From Nemophila menziesii (Eukaryota; Streptophyta; Magnoliopsida; Boraginales; Hydrophyllaceae), in contig JARWIR010000043.1 of NCBI GenBank assembly GCA_029959085.1, positions 4,898,001 to 4,962,000 of the forward strand: a stretch of DNA of 64,000 nt, written 5' to 3'. Below, in pieces: positions 45,004 to 55,871 of the stretch. How positions within the stretch are numbered: position 1 is the first letter of the stretch; each line of letters opens with the position of its first letter. The notes under the pieces were generated by a model. It was not told the DNA's origin. It saw nothing but the letters and a program-made list of their open reading frames with translations, and made no database searches. Both the position numbers and the translations under genes were made by a program.

Positions 45004-45706
45004 TCTATATAATAAAGCAGAATGAAACCTAACTCTCCCTATTTATCCTCAAACTTCCCCATTCGTCTCATAATTCCCCCATTTGGCTCATAATTCCCCC
45101 ATTCATCTCATTCTCTCATTTATTATATACAAATACACATGACTCAAATATATACACATTACTATATACACATTACTATATACGCATGAAAGTAATTAAT
45201 AATATATAATCCACTTAACCTTCATATAAATAAAATTATAACAATTCATATTATTTTTTATAAAAATAATATAATTAATAATATATAATTCACTTAACCT
45301 TCATATAAATAAAATTATAACAATTCATATTATTTTTCATAAAAATAAAATAATTAATAATATATAATCTACTTAACCTTCATATAAATAAAATTATAAG
45401 AATTTATATTATTTTTCATATAAATAAAGTTTATTCCTTTTTAATAAAAGATACAAAATACTAAAAAAAAAATTCAAAATTTATTATAAGAAAAATTTAA
45501 CTAGATACAATATAAAATTAAAAAAAAATCACTTTACATTACAATATATAAATATATATTTTTTCTTTTATTTTTGATTGTCAAAACATGTATAATTTTT
45601 ACAGATATTATTTCGACTTTATAAAAATAAATTTTCAAGACAAGAAATATATTGATTCAGCCAATAAAAATTATAGAATACTATAAAGTCAAGATGAAAT
45701 TCATAG

Positions 45707-45711
<5 letters not shown>

Positions 45712-45740
<29 letters not shown>
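45712..45740. repeat. Short (TA)n microsatellite
   Basis: About 15 at repeats in the 5' part of Helitron B. Confidence 0.85.
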
Positions 45741-45746
<6 letters not shown>

Positions 45747-46014
45747 CTATCATATATAAAATTAAAATTAATAAACACTTAAAAGATTATTATGAATTAA
45801 AATTATTTGATAATTGATCATAATCTATATAATAAAATACTTTTTTAAACGGGTTGGACCCTCAACAAAAAAGACGAGCATGATCGTCTTTGGTCCCTTA
45901 ATTTATTTCTGCACATTAATTGCATCAATTTTTTTCTAATAAAAACTTAATTGTCCCTTATCCCACTCCATTAGACATATAAAAGTTTCGTATTTGGTCC
46001 ACGCTGACCGCAAA

Positions 46015-47690
46015 CCTCTAACCTTAACCCAAATTCTTAACCATAACCTAAACCTTAACCTCAACCTCAACCTCAACCTTTGAATTAAACTTAACATCAA
46101 CCTCTAACTTAAATTTAACCTTAACATTAACCTTAAACTTAACCTTAGCCTTCTCCTTAACCCTAGCCCTCGACCTATCCTTAGACTTAGCGTAAGCCTT
46201 AGTCTTAACCTTAACCTTGGCCTTACCTTTAGCCTTAGCCTTATCCTTAGCATTAGCATACTTTTAGTCTTAGCCTTAGCCTTAGCCTTAGTCTTAGCCT
46301 TAGCCTTAGCCTTAGCCTTAGCCTTAGCCTTAGACTTAGCCTTAGCCTTAACCTTAGCCTTAACCTTAGCATTAGCCTTAGCCTTAGCCTTAGCCTTAAC
46401 ATTAAACTTATACCTAGCCTTAGTCGTAGCCTTAGTCTTAGTCTTAGACTTAACCATAACCATAAACTTAACATTAACCTTAAACTTAACCTTTAACTCC
46501 TTAACCCCTTAACCTTAACCTTAACCTCAACCTCAACTTTTTAACTAATAACCTTAACCATATCCTTAACCCTAACCTAACATTAACGTTGAACTTAACC
46601 TTAAACTTAACCTTAAACTTAACCTTAAACTTAAACTTAAACATAAACTTCAACTTACACTTAAACTTAAACTTAAATATAAACTTAAACTTAACCTTAT
46701 TGTTAACCTTACCCTCACCCTTACCCTTAACCTTAATAATAATATCAACCTCAACTTTAACCTTAAATTTAAACATAACCTTAGATATTACACCTTAAAC
46801 CTACACCTTAAACTTTAAACCATAAATCTTAATCTTCACCTTCACCTTAACCTTAACCTTAACTTTAAATTTAAACCTTAAAAATTTACCTTAACCTTAA
46901 ACCTTAAACCTTAAACCTTGAACCTCAAACCTTAACCTTTACCTTAACCTTAAACCTAAAATCTTAAATTTAACTTTCACCTTCACCTTCATCTTTACTT
47001 TTTTAACCTTTATCTTAACCTTAAAGTTACAACTTAACTTTAAACTTAATTATAAAATTAATCTTAAATTGAACCATGAACCATAAAGCTTAAAGCTTAA
47101 ACCTTAAACCTTAACCTTAACTTTAACCATAACCTTAATATTTAACGTTAAACCTTATACCTTATACCTTAAATCTTAAACCTTAAACCTTAAATCTTAA
47201 AATTTAAACCTTAACCTTAAATCTTAAACCTTAACCTTAACCTCAACCTCAACCTTAACCTTAAACAACAACTATAACCTTCACCTTCACCTTCATCTTA
47301 AATTTTATAACCACTATCTTAACTCTAAAGTTAAAACTTAACCTTAACGTAAATGTTAAAACTTAACTTTTACCTTGAACCTTAGACCTTAAACCTTAAA
47401 CCTAACCCTTAACTTTAACCATAACCTTAACCTTAAACACTACCTTAAATTTTACCTTTAACCTTAACCTTAACCTTTATCTTAACCTTAACCAAATAAA
47501 TATTTATAGCGTTAATATCCGACCTTAAACCTTATATCTTATTAAACCTTAACCTTGAACCTTAAAATTTACATCTTAAACCTTAACTCTAACCATAACC
47601 TTAAAATTAACCTTAACCTTGACCTAAACCTTAACCTTATTCTTAAACTTAACCTTAACCTTAATCTTAACCTTGACTTCACCCATCAAA
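46015..47690. repeat. Telomere-like CCTTAA/CCTTAG array in Helitron B, about 1.7 kb
   Basis: Same style of repeat as in Helitron A and on the same strand. It includes a purer (CCTTAG)n block at about 46200-46450 and a CTTAAA-rich block at 46590-46700. The long Lys/Ala- and Arg/Leu-rich open frames on minus here (46104-46776) are translations of the hexamer and not genes. Confidence 0.9.
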
Positions 47691-48064
47691 CCTGCGTTCG
47701 ATTCCCGTCAATGGAAAAAAAATCTTGAGTGTCTTCAGATATATGTATGTTGACACAATGATACTTTGTAGAGTTGTGAGATTTATGCACGTATATTGAA
47801 AACTCGAGATTATATGATTCACACATTTAGATTATGAAACTTTTTGATTATTTTCGTATTTTAATCTATTTATTAGTTGTTTAAATTGTACATGGATTTA
47901 TGGTGCATTTGAATTTAATAACCAATTTTTTTATCTCACTTTCGTATTCATTCTATCTATTATTTCGGTTTTTACATATTCAAGACAAAATATCATCATA
48001 TCTTTTAAACATTTTCTATGCTAAAACTGAAAGTAGACATGTAACTCAATTTTTATGTTTTGAA

Positions 48065-48091
48065 GTGCCTTAAGGCACGAGCTATACCTAG
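48065..48091 (+). other. Helitron B 3' hairpin and CTAG end
   Basis: The palindrome is identical to that of Helitron A (gtgccttaaggcac), followed by acgagctatacCTAG. Confidence 0.9.
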
Positions 48092-48199
48092 TCTATATAA
48101 TAAAGCAGAACCAAAACTAATTTACCCTATTTATCCTCAATCTTCCCCGTTAGTCTCATAATCCCCCCATTTAGCTCATAATCCCCCCATTCATCTCAT

Positions 48200-49840
48200 A
48201 ATTTCCTTATTATTCTCTTTTATTTTCATTTTACATATCCTATAATCGTTCGAAAAAAAAACTTTTACCCATAAATCCCCAATCAAAATGTAGTATCATA
48301 GAACAAAAATATATTATTAAATTTTACATTTTTAAAAATATATTTAAAAAAAAATTTACATTTGTACAAGAATACGTTATACATGTTGGATTTAATAAAA
48401 AAATTATAAAAATATAAAAACAAATGAAATTTACGTGGGTTTAAGAAAAAAGTTGTAAAAAAAGAAAATACAAATAATTTAGTAAACAATAAAATATTTT
48501 ATAATTATATTTTGATATAAAAATATTAAAATAATTAATAATTAAATAATTAAAATACTACTAAAACTAATAATTACTATTTATGGCATTTAGTATATCT
48601 ATATTTTTATTATAAAATCGTAAAATCCTATTTATTTTTTGTTAATAAACTAAAAAAAGAATCTGAATAATTTAATTAGTAATCGTACTACTATTTGAGT
48701 AGTTTGTAGATAATATTTTCCATTTCGAATACTCACTTTTAAAAAAATATAGCATACAAATATTTACATATAATTTTTTCTGTTCATAGTTATTTTTTAC
48801 AGGCTAAAACAAAAAATACAATGGACACACTCGAAATGCTAACTAAGACTATAACAAATTCATACGATGAATATGGTGAAATCGATAATATAACCCTTTT
48901 ATGGACTGAATTCACTGACGAACCAATGAATTGAACTATATATGTGCTTGATCACATTAAACGAAAGGAAGAAATTTATTATTCCTTTAGGAGTAGTACA
49001 AACGTTCCTTTAGATCTGCCCTCCTTGCTATATGTCATAGTTGCCACGCTTCCTCAAGATTGGCCAATAGCAAATATTCTAGCTTTACTAAAAAAATATG
49101 GATAAACTAGAAGATTTGAAAGTTTTACTTGATGATATTGAGTTTAAGATGCTAGCAGATTTAACCATTGCTAACATGGAGCAGGGTACCTTATGTTCGA
49201 ATGGTCATTAAATATCAATGTAATAGGTTTTTGGGAGTGGATTTTAATAACTTAGTCTAGATTCGACAATAAATTTATGGTATTGATTTGCTACTTTTTC
49301 ATGAATAATCGTTTTTAGGGAGTCATTTGTAATAAATTGTTCTTGATTCGATAATAATTGTATTGTATTGGAGAGCTACTTTTTTATGTACTGAAATAAA
49401 TTAGTTGAACTTATTAAAATTATACTTACGTGTGTCGTATTTCAGTATGTGTATTACTAGATTAATTGTTTCATTTGTATAACATGTAATATAGATTTAT
49501 CGTTTTATTTACCAAATGTTAATAAATCCTCATATTTTCAGATCATTGTACTATCAAATGATGAGCGTATCGAATAACATAAACAAGGTCTAAAAAATGA
49601 GTGCATCCCAAGTCCAATCGAATGCAAAAGTTCGCAGACCTCAAGTAAGCCTATAATTTCACTTTATGATCGAATACATGTATTTCTTCTTGATATTGAA
49701 CAAACAACACCTAATATTATATACTCTGAAGTTTCAAAATAATGTTTATTATAAGTAAACACACAACACGAATGTCATTATATTGTAACTAATACATAAT
49801 TGATATTATTATACAGGTTTCGTAGAAAAATAAAAGAATC
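48200..49840. other. 5' half of Helitron C; weak coding-like remains only
   Basis: AT-rich. At 48823-49100 a plus frame resembling MDTLEMLTKTITNSYDEY is interrupted by stops. I cannot link it to the Rep domain. The expected Rep HUH motif is not visible, so the N-terminal part of RepHel seems lost. Confidence 0.4.
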
Positions 49841-49843
49841 GAA

Positions 49844-51452
49844 ATGACTATCTACACAACTCGCGCAATAAACCGTGCTCCAATTTTGAAACAAAATCCA
49901 CAACTCATGAATTGGAACTTGGTTGTGGAAAATCGATTAATAAGAGAACATTTACAACTTCAAAGGAAAGCGAAAGATAGGGATGCAGATATAAACGTTG
50001 ATCGACTTAATAGTGCACAAAGGCGCGCATACGATAAGATTGTTGATTCCATGTTTAAAAGTAAAGGTGTAACTTTCTTCTTGAATGGAGGTGCTGGAAC
50101 TGGAAAAACCTTTTTATACAATACGATATCAACAAAATGTCGGAGTTTAGATTATTTTGTGATTAATGTAGCTTCGTCAGGAATCGCATCTTTGTTATTG
50201 ATTGGAGGTCGAACTGCACATTCCACATTCTCGATACCACTGAATATTGTGGAAGATTCAATTTGTCATATATCTAAACAATCCCTCCAGGCTGAGTTGA
50301 TACGAAAAACAATTCTCATAATTTGTGATGAAGTTCCGATGCAACATCGAAATTGTGTTGAGGCTGTTAATCGAACGTTACAAGATATACATAAAAATGA
50401 GAAGCCATTCGGGGGCATCACTGTTGTTCTCGGAGGTATTTCCGATTTTTTTTACCATTTGTACCAAAAGGTGTACGTGAACAAATAGTCAGAGCCTCAT
50501 TAAGACGTTCTATACTTTGGAGAAAAATTCACGTGCTTACATTAGATGTTAATATGCGTCTCAACGACTCAATTAGCGGGAACTCTGATTTTGCCGACTT
50601 CCTACTAAAGGTAATTTGAATGGCTCTAAATTTTGTTATAAATTTTTTTTTATACTCATAAATTTAAGTGTTTGTTAATCATTCTAGATTGGCTCTAACT
50701 CAGAAAAATTAATGGAGATCCCAACAACAATGTGCAAGTGCACAAATTTTAACAATTTGATATCAACTACATATCCTAACTTGCATGACCTTGAAACTGT
50801 AACTAACATAAATCTCAATGAACGCACTATACTATCCGCGAGAAATGATGATGTTAGTGAGATCAACAATCTTGCACTTAAGATTTTTCCTGGAATACAG
50901 AAGACATATCTAGCAGCTGATAAGATGGTTGAAGAGGATCAAGTAGATAAATCTATCACATCTCGATATCCAAATGAGTATTTAAACTCACTGAATCCAA
51001 GTGGGTTACCTCCGCTCAAATTGGAATTAAAAGTGGGTGCTCCTATCATGTTGTTAAGAAATATTGCACCGAAGGATGGATTGTGTAATGGCACGCGGTT
51101 AATGGTTGTCAGATGTTCAACACGTGTTATTGAAGCCCGCATTTTAAATGGAGATAAATCCGGTAATTTGGTATTCATTCCAAGAATATCATTGGCACCT
51201 TCTGACTCGGAAATACCCTTTGTGATGACAAGGAGATAATTTCCTGTGCATTTGGCCTATGCCATGACCATCAATAAATCACAAGGTCAATCTGTGAAAT
51301 TCGTTGGGATCGATTTGCGAACACCAGTATTTAGTCATGGACAATTGTTTGTTGCATTATCAAGATGTACGAGTTATGATCGCATAAGTGTACTTCTTCC
51401 CGATGGTGAACAAACAACAACTAATATTGTATATCCTGGAGTTTTAATATAA
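49844..51452 (+). pseudogene. Helitron Pif1-type helicase (C-terminal part of RepHel), broken
   Basis: The open start reads [18 protein letters not shown] then the Walker A motif [14 protein letters not shown] near 50082-50115. An IICDEVPM Walker B-like segment is at about 50310-50340 and GGITVVLGG near 50412-50436. At about 50440 indels replace the expected G-D-F-R-Q motif and shift the frame, which then continues as SILWRKIHVLTLDVNMRLND. After a gtaat...ag gap (about 50611-50689), 50712-51239 continues to FVMTRR. A TAA at 51237-51239 interrupts just before [15 protein letters not shown] and [13 protein letters not shown], the last helicase motifs. Helitron helicases unwind DNA during rolling-circle transposition; this copy could not. 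Confidence 0.9.
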
Positions 51453-51736
51453 TGTTTATTATAAGTAAGCACACAAGACGAATGACCATATATGTATTTT
51501 CGATTCCGATTCTTTTTAATTTTTTTCGTATTTCAACTTCTTTATTAGTTGTTTGATAAATTATACACATATTTATGTTCATTTGAATTTTATAACAATT
51601 TTTTTATAATTTCTAAATAGCACACTATCTATAATTTCAGTTTTTACATATTCAATACCAAAAATCATTCTAATTTTTAAACATTTCCTATGTAACAATA
51701 GTAAATGCACAAGTAACTGGAATATTATTTTTTGGA

Positions 51737-51763
51737 GTGCCTTCAGGCACGGGCTATACCTAG
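51737..51763 (+). other. Helitron C 3' hairpin and CTAG end
   Basis: Hairpin gtgccttcaggcac (one mismatch from the A and B palindrome), then gggctatacCTAG. Confidence 0.9.
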
Positions 51764-52640
51764 TACCTTAAATATCAAGAATATTATTAATGTTCAACAC
51801 TAAAAAATTTACCTTACACTAAAAATTATATCATACCAAATTAATAATATTTCCATATTTAAAACAACATTAACTAACTACCACTAATTTAGCATTTAGT
51901 TTTCCTTAATCACAATTTACCTAATTTTTCCTATATATTTCGGCCATAACTACAAATTTATTCTCCCACCATTATTATATATTCTTTTCAATGGTTTATA
52001 AGATCCGTTTAAAAAATGTAAAAAAAAAAGGACATTAATTTAAACATTAGTTAAATACCATAATTTAACTTAATCTTTATAATTATATAAAAATACCTTA
52101 AATATCAATAACATTACTAAAGTAAAACACTAAACAATTTACCTTAATTGAAAAATATATCCTACCTTACATTTCGTTAAAAAGTAACAATCAAAATTTA
52201 GGAAAAACAAACCTAGCTAAAATCTAGGTTAACAAGAATAAATATTAAGCTAGTTTAATAAATAAAAATTAAATAAATAAACACTAACCACCTTATTTGC
52301 TAAATAAAACGTGATGAGCTTGGAGATCCTTCACAAATGTATGTAAAAAGTAATGCAAACTAATTACATATTTATAGTCAAATTTTTGAAACAAATAGGT
52401 AGTTGAAAATGATATTAATTTGATAATTAATTTTTCTACCAACCTCAACAACTAAATTAATGTCCAAAAATCACAAAAAATATAAAAAATAGATATATAC
52501 AAAATAAATATATACTACATAATATTTGGAATTAAAATTAATTAGTGAAAAAAAAATATATATTTATAATTTATATAATTTATTAACAATATTCTATTCA
52601 AATCACTTAATTTACAAATTCTAAATTCTTGTATACAAAT
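51764..52640. other. AT-rich DNA with a related empty Helitron target site
   Basis: No gene. 52081-52110 reads aattatataaaaataccttaaatatc without a break. The Helitron trio sits exactly between the last a and the t of the same word (40658 | 51764). Confidence 0.7.
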
Positions 52641-53014
52641 AATAATTATTAAAACGGATTAAATTTCAACCAATCAAAAACATCCACATGTAATTTTTAT
52701 GAATACACACTTCCTCCTTTTCGAACCAATAAAAAAAAACAAGTGTCCGGCTTTATGAGTTATACCATACACTAAAACTAATTCAGTCAACTTTTTCTTA
52801 CTTTATTGACCGGCCATTCAAGTAATGCCACGTGCCGGTCTTATGAATACTTACCCCCTCCAATTCTACCGGTGGGCATTTAAGACTTATAGGTAAAAAT
52901 GACCTATATGCAGTATACACTTGGCGTAATCTTCTCTCTCTGGCTGACACGTGGCAACATCCGAATGACCCATGAGTCATAATCAGCAGCCGTTATTGTA
53001 TTGAATAATAATCC
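52640..53014 (+). promoter_or_regulatory. Promoter-like segment with ACGT-core boxes, upstream of MULE copy 2
   Basis: GC is higher than in the neighbours, with gccacgtgcc (52829) and gacacgtggc (52946), both G-box/ABRE-type words. It is repeated at 54904-55278 by the 2264-bp duplication. It might be the outermost part of the MULE missing from copy 1, or a host promoter next to the insertion. Confidence 0.35.
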
Positions 53015-54226
53015 GTCATCAGATGTAGAGTAATTTAATCTACTTGGTGGGAGAGCTTATTCAGTACAATAAACATTTCTTTATATATAATTATGAATTG
53101 ACGGTGGTACCCTTTTTAGGGACCAAAATGCAATTAGGGTTATATCTTTTCATAAAAAGGTATATATGGTCATTAAAGTATGCTGACTTTTCGTATTTGA
53201 CCTATAACTTTTCATAAATTCACAAATGGAATTAGTTTTCCAGTAGAGTATATTTCATAAAAGCTGACTTGTCAAATACATGTGGCATACGGAAGTTAAT
53301 GTATTTATACTGATGTTTATACGATAGTGTATTATGTATTTTTAATTTTTTTTTTGTATCTTTTATTATTATATTATACACGTTTTACACTTTTTTCTTA
53401 TTCCTTATCCTTTACCACGTGCTTCCCTCCCTCAAACTCTCTCAACAACAAAGCTTCGTCTTCCTCACTACGCCAATGCCATAGCCTCCATCTTTTCTAC
53501 TCACTACGCCTTGAACCACATCTTCTTCAACTACACTCATCGATCAAAGTGAAGAGGCGCCGTGAGTCCGTAACATAGCAGGAAGAAATCGGTGTTTGTA
53601 AGATAAAATGGGAAGGACTCGTGTGAAGAAAAGGTAATATTGTTACTCTAAGCTTCCATTTTAATAAAATGGGTAATAGATTATTAGTTGTCCTTCCCAT
53701 AGGTATGAAGGTTTAAGAAGTGATTTTGGGTTTCATTCGTTTTCATTCGTTTTAGTTTGTGTGTTTGTGTTTATTTGTGAAATTCACAAGCGTATTGGTT
53801 TTTCAAAGTGTTCTAGGGCTTGTATCTGTTGGTATTTTACTGTTTTGTTCGAAAAACTTATGGTCCCCTCCTTTTGTTCGATTTTGTGGTCCCTTGCTAC
53901 ATCTTGGACCACAATTTGTTTTTTAAGGAAAAGGGATTTTTTGGACCTTATAACGCATGAATTTTTTTTATATTTATGGTATTTCCTGTGCTTGTTATTT
54001 CCAACCTTAAATTCATGACTCTTTAAAATTTTGGGGTTATACTCTTAATTTGAATGTAAAAATGATATGTGCCCGGATGGTCATTTGTTCAGAGGGGGAG
54101 TATTAGGCAGTAGTAGTATTTTTGCTAGTTTAAAAAGGTATAGTATCCGGTTAGCAATCATTTTGAATCAAATGAATACTAACTGATTGTAATGTAATTT
54201 AATGCCCATTTTGAGATGAGCATATT
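53015..54226. mobile_element. MULE copy 2: left-end fragment only
   Basis: It matches 15946-17128 and 55279-56490 and stops abruptly at 54226. It contains the first exon of the ULP1-like gene (ATG at 53608) but none of the later exons. It arose by the local 2264-bp duplication and not by transposition. Confidence 0.9.
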
Positions 54227-55871
54227 CTCCCACCATTATTATATATTCTTTTCAATGGTTTATAAGATCCGTTTAAAAAATGTAAAAAAAAAGGACATTA
54301 ATTTAAACATTAGTTAAATACCATAATTTAACTTAATCTTTAAAATTATATAAAAATACCTTAAATATCAATAACATTACTAAAGTAAAACACTAAACAA
54401 TTTACCTTAATTGAAAAATATATCCTACCTTACATTTCGTTAAAAAGTAACAATCAAAATTTAGGAAAAACAAACCTAGCTAAAATCTAGGTTAACAAGA
54501 ATAAATATTAAGCTAGTTTAATAAATAGAAATTAAATAAATAAACACTAACCACCTTATTTGCTAAATAAAACGTGATGAGCTTGGAGATCCTTCACAAA
54601 TGTATGTAAAAAGTAATGCAAACTAATTACATATTTATAGTCAAATTTTTGAAACAAATAGGTAGTTGAAAATGATATTAATTTGATAATTAATTTTTCT
54701 ACCAACCTCAACAACTAAATTAATGTCCAAAAATCACAAAAAATATAAAAAATAGATATATACAAAATAAATATATACTACATAATATTTGGAATTAAAA
54801 TTAATTAGTGAAAAAAATATATATATTTATAATTTATATAATTTATTAACAATATTCTATTCAAATCACTTAATTTACAAATTCTAAATTCTTGTATACA
54901 AATAATAATTATTAAAACGGATTAAATTTCAACCAATCAAAAACATCCACATGTAATTTTTATGAATACACACTTCCTCCTTTTCGAACCAATAAAAAAA
55001 AACAAGTGTCCGGCTTTATGAGTTATACCATACACTAAAACTAATTCAGTCAACTTTTTCTTACTTTATTGACCGGCCATTCAAGTAATGCCACGTGCCG
55101 GTCTTATGAATACTTACCCCCTCCAATTCTACCGGTGGGCATTTAAGACTTATAGGTAAAAATGACCTATATGCAGTATACACTTGGCGTAATCTTCTCT
55201 CTCTGGCTGACACGTGGCAACATCCGAATGACCCATGAGTCATAATCAGCAGCCGTTATTGTATTGAATAATAATCCGTCATCAGATGTAGAGTAATTTA
55301 ATCTACTTGGTGGGAGAGCTTATTCAGTACAATAAACATTTCTTTATATATAATTATGAATTGACGGTGGTACCCTTTTTAGGGACCAAAATGCAATTAG
55401 GGTTATATCTTTTCATAAAAAGGTATATATGGTCATTAAAGTATGCTGACTTTTCGTATTTGACCTATAACTTTTCATAAATTCACAAATGGAATTAGTT
55501 TTCCAGTAGAGTATATTTCATAAAAGCTGACTTGTCAAATACATGTGGCATACGGAAGTTAATGTATTTATACTGATGTTTATACGATAGTGTATTATGT
55601 ATTTTTAATTTTTTTTTTTGTATCTTTTATTATTATATTATACACGTTTTACACTTTTTTCTTATTCCTTATCCTTTACCACGTGCTTCCCTCCCTCAAA
55701 CTCTCTCAACAACAAAGCTTCGTCTTCCTCACTACGCCAATGCCATAGCCTCCATCTTTTCTACTCACTACGCCTTGAACCACATCTTCTTCAACTACAC
55801 TCATCGATCAAAGTGAAGAGGCGCCGTGAGTCCGTAACATAGCAGGAAGAAATCGGTGTTTGTAAGAAAAA

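Larger units (their letters stand above)
45004..48091 (+). mobile_element. Helitron B, 3088 bp, with a second internal 5' end
   Basis: It starts TCTATATAATAAAGCAG at 45004, directly after the CTAG of Helitron A. It ends with hairpin gtgccttaaggcac (48065-48078) and CTAG at 48088-48091. A second 5'-like terminus, TCTATATAATAAAATAC preceded by A, lies at 45824. The unit may therefore be a truncated Helitron (45004-45823) followed by a complete one (45824-48091). There is no coding capacity. Confidence 0.82.
48092..51763 (+). mobile_element. Helitron C, 3672 bp, remnant of an autonomous Helitron
   Basis: It starts TCTATATAATAAAGCAG right after Helitron B and ends with hairpin gtgccttcaggcac (51737-51750) and CTAG at 51760-51763. 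The next base is T. It shares about 110 bp of 5' sequence with Helitrons A and B. It still carries the C-terminal helicase half of a RepHel gene, broken by mutations. Confidence 0.87.

Noticed and set aside
46104..46776. Long Lys/Ala- and Arg/Leu-rich open frames on minus
   Set aside because: They are translations of the (CCTTAG)n and (CTTAAA)n repeat in Helitron B, open in several frames at once.
53327..54018. Open frames in the MULE leader, present in all three copies
   Set aside because: They lie in the 5' UTR and first intron of the ULP1-like gene and lack domain similarity. Their repetition reflects DNA duplication.
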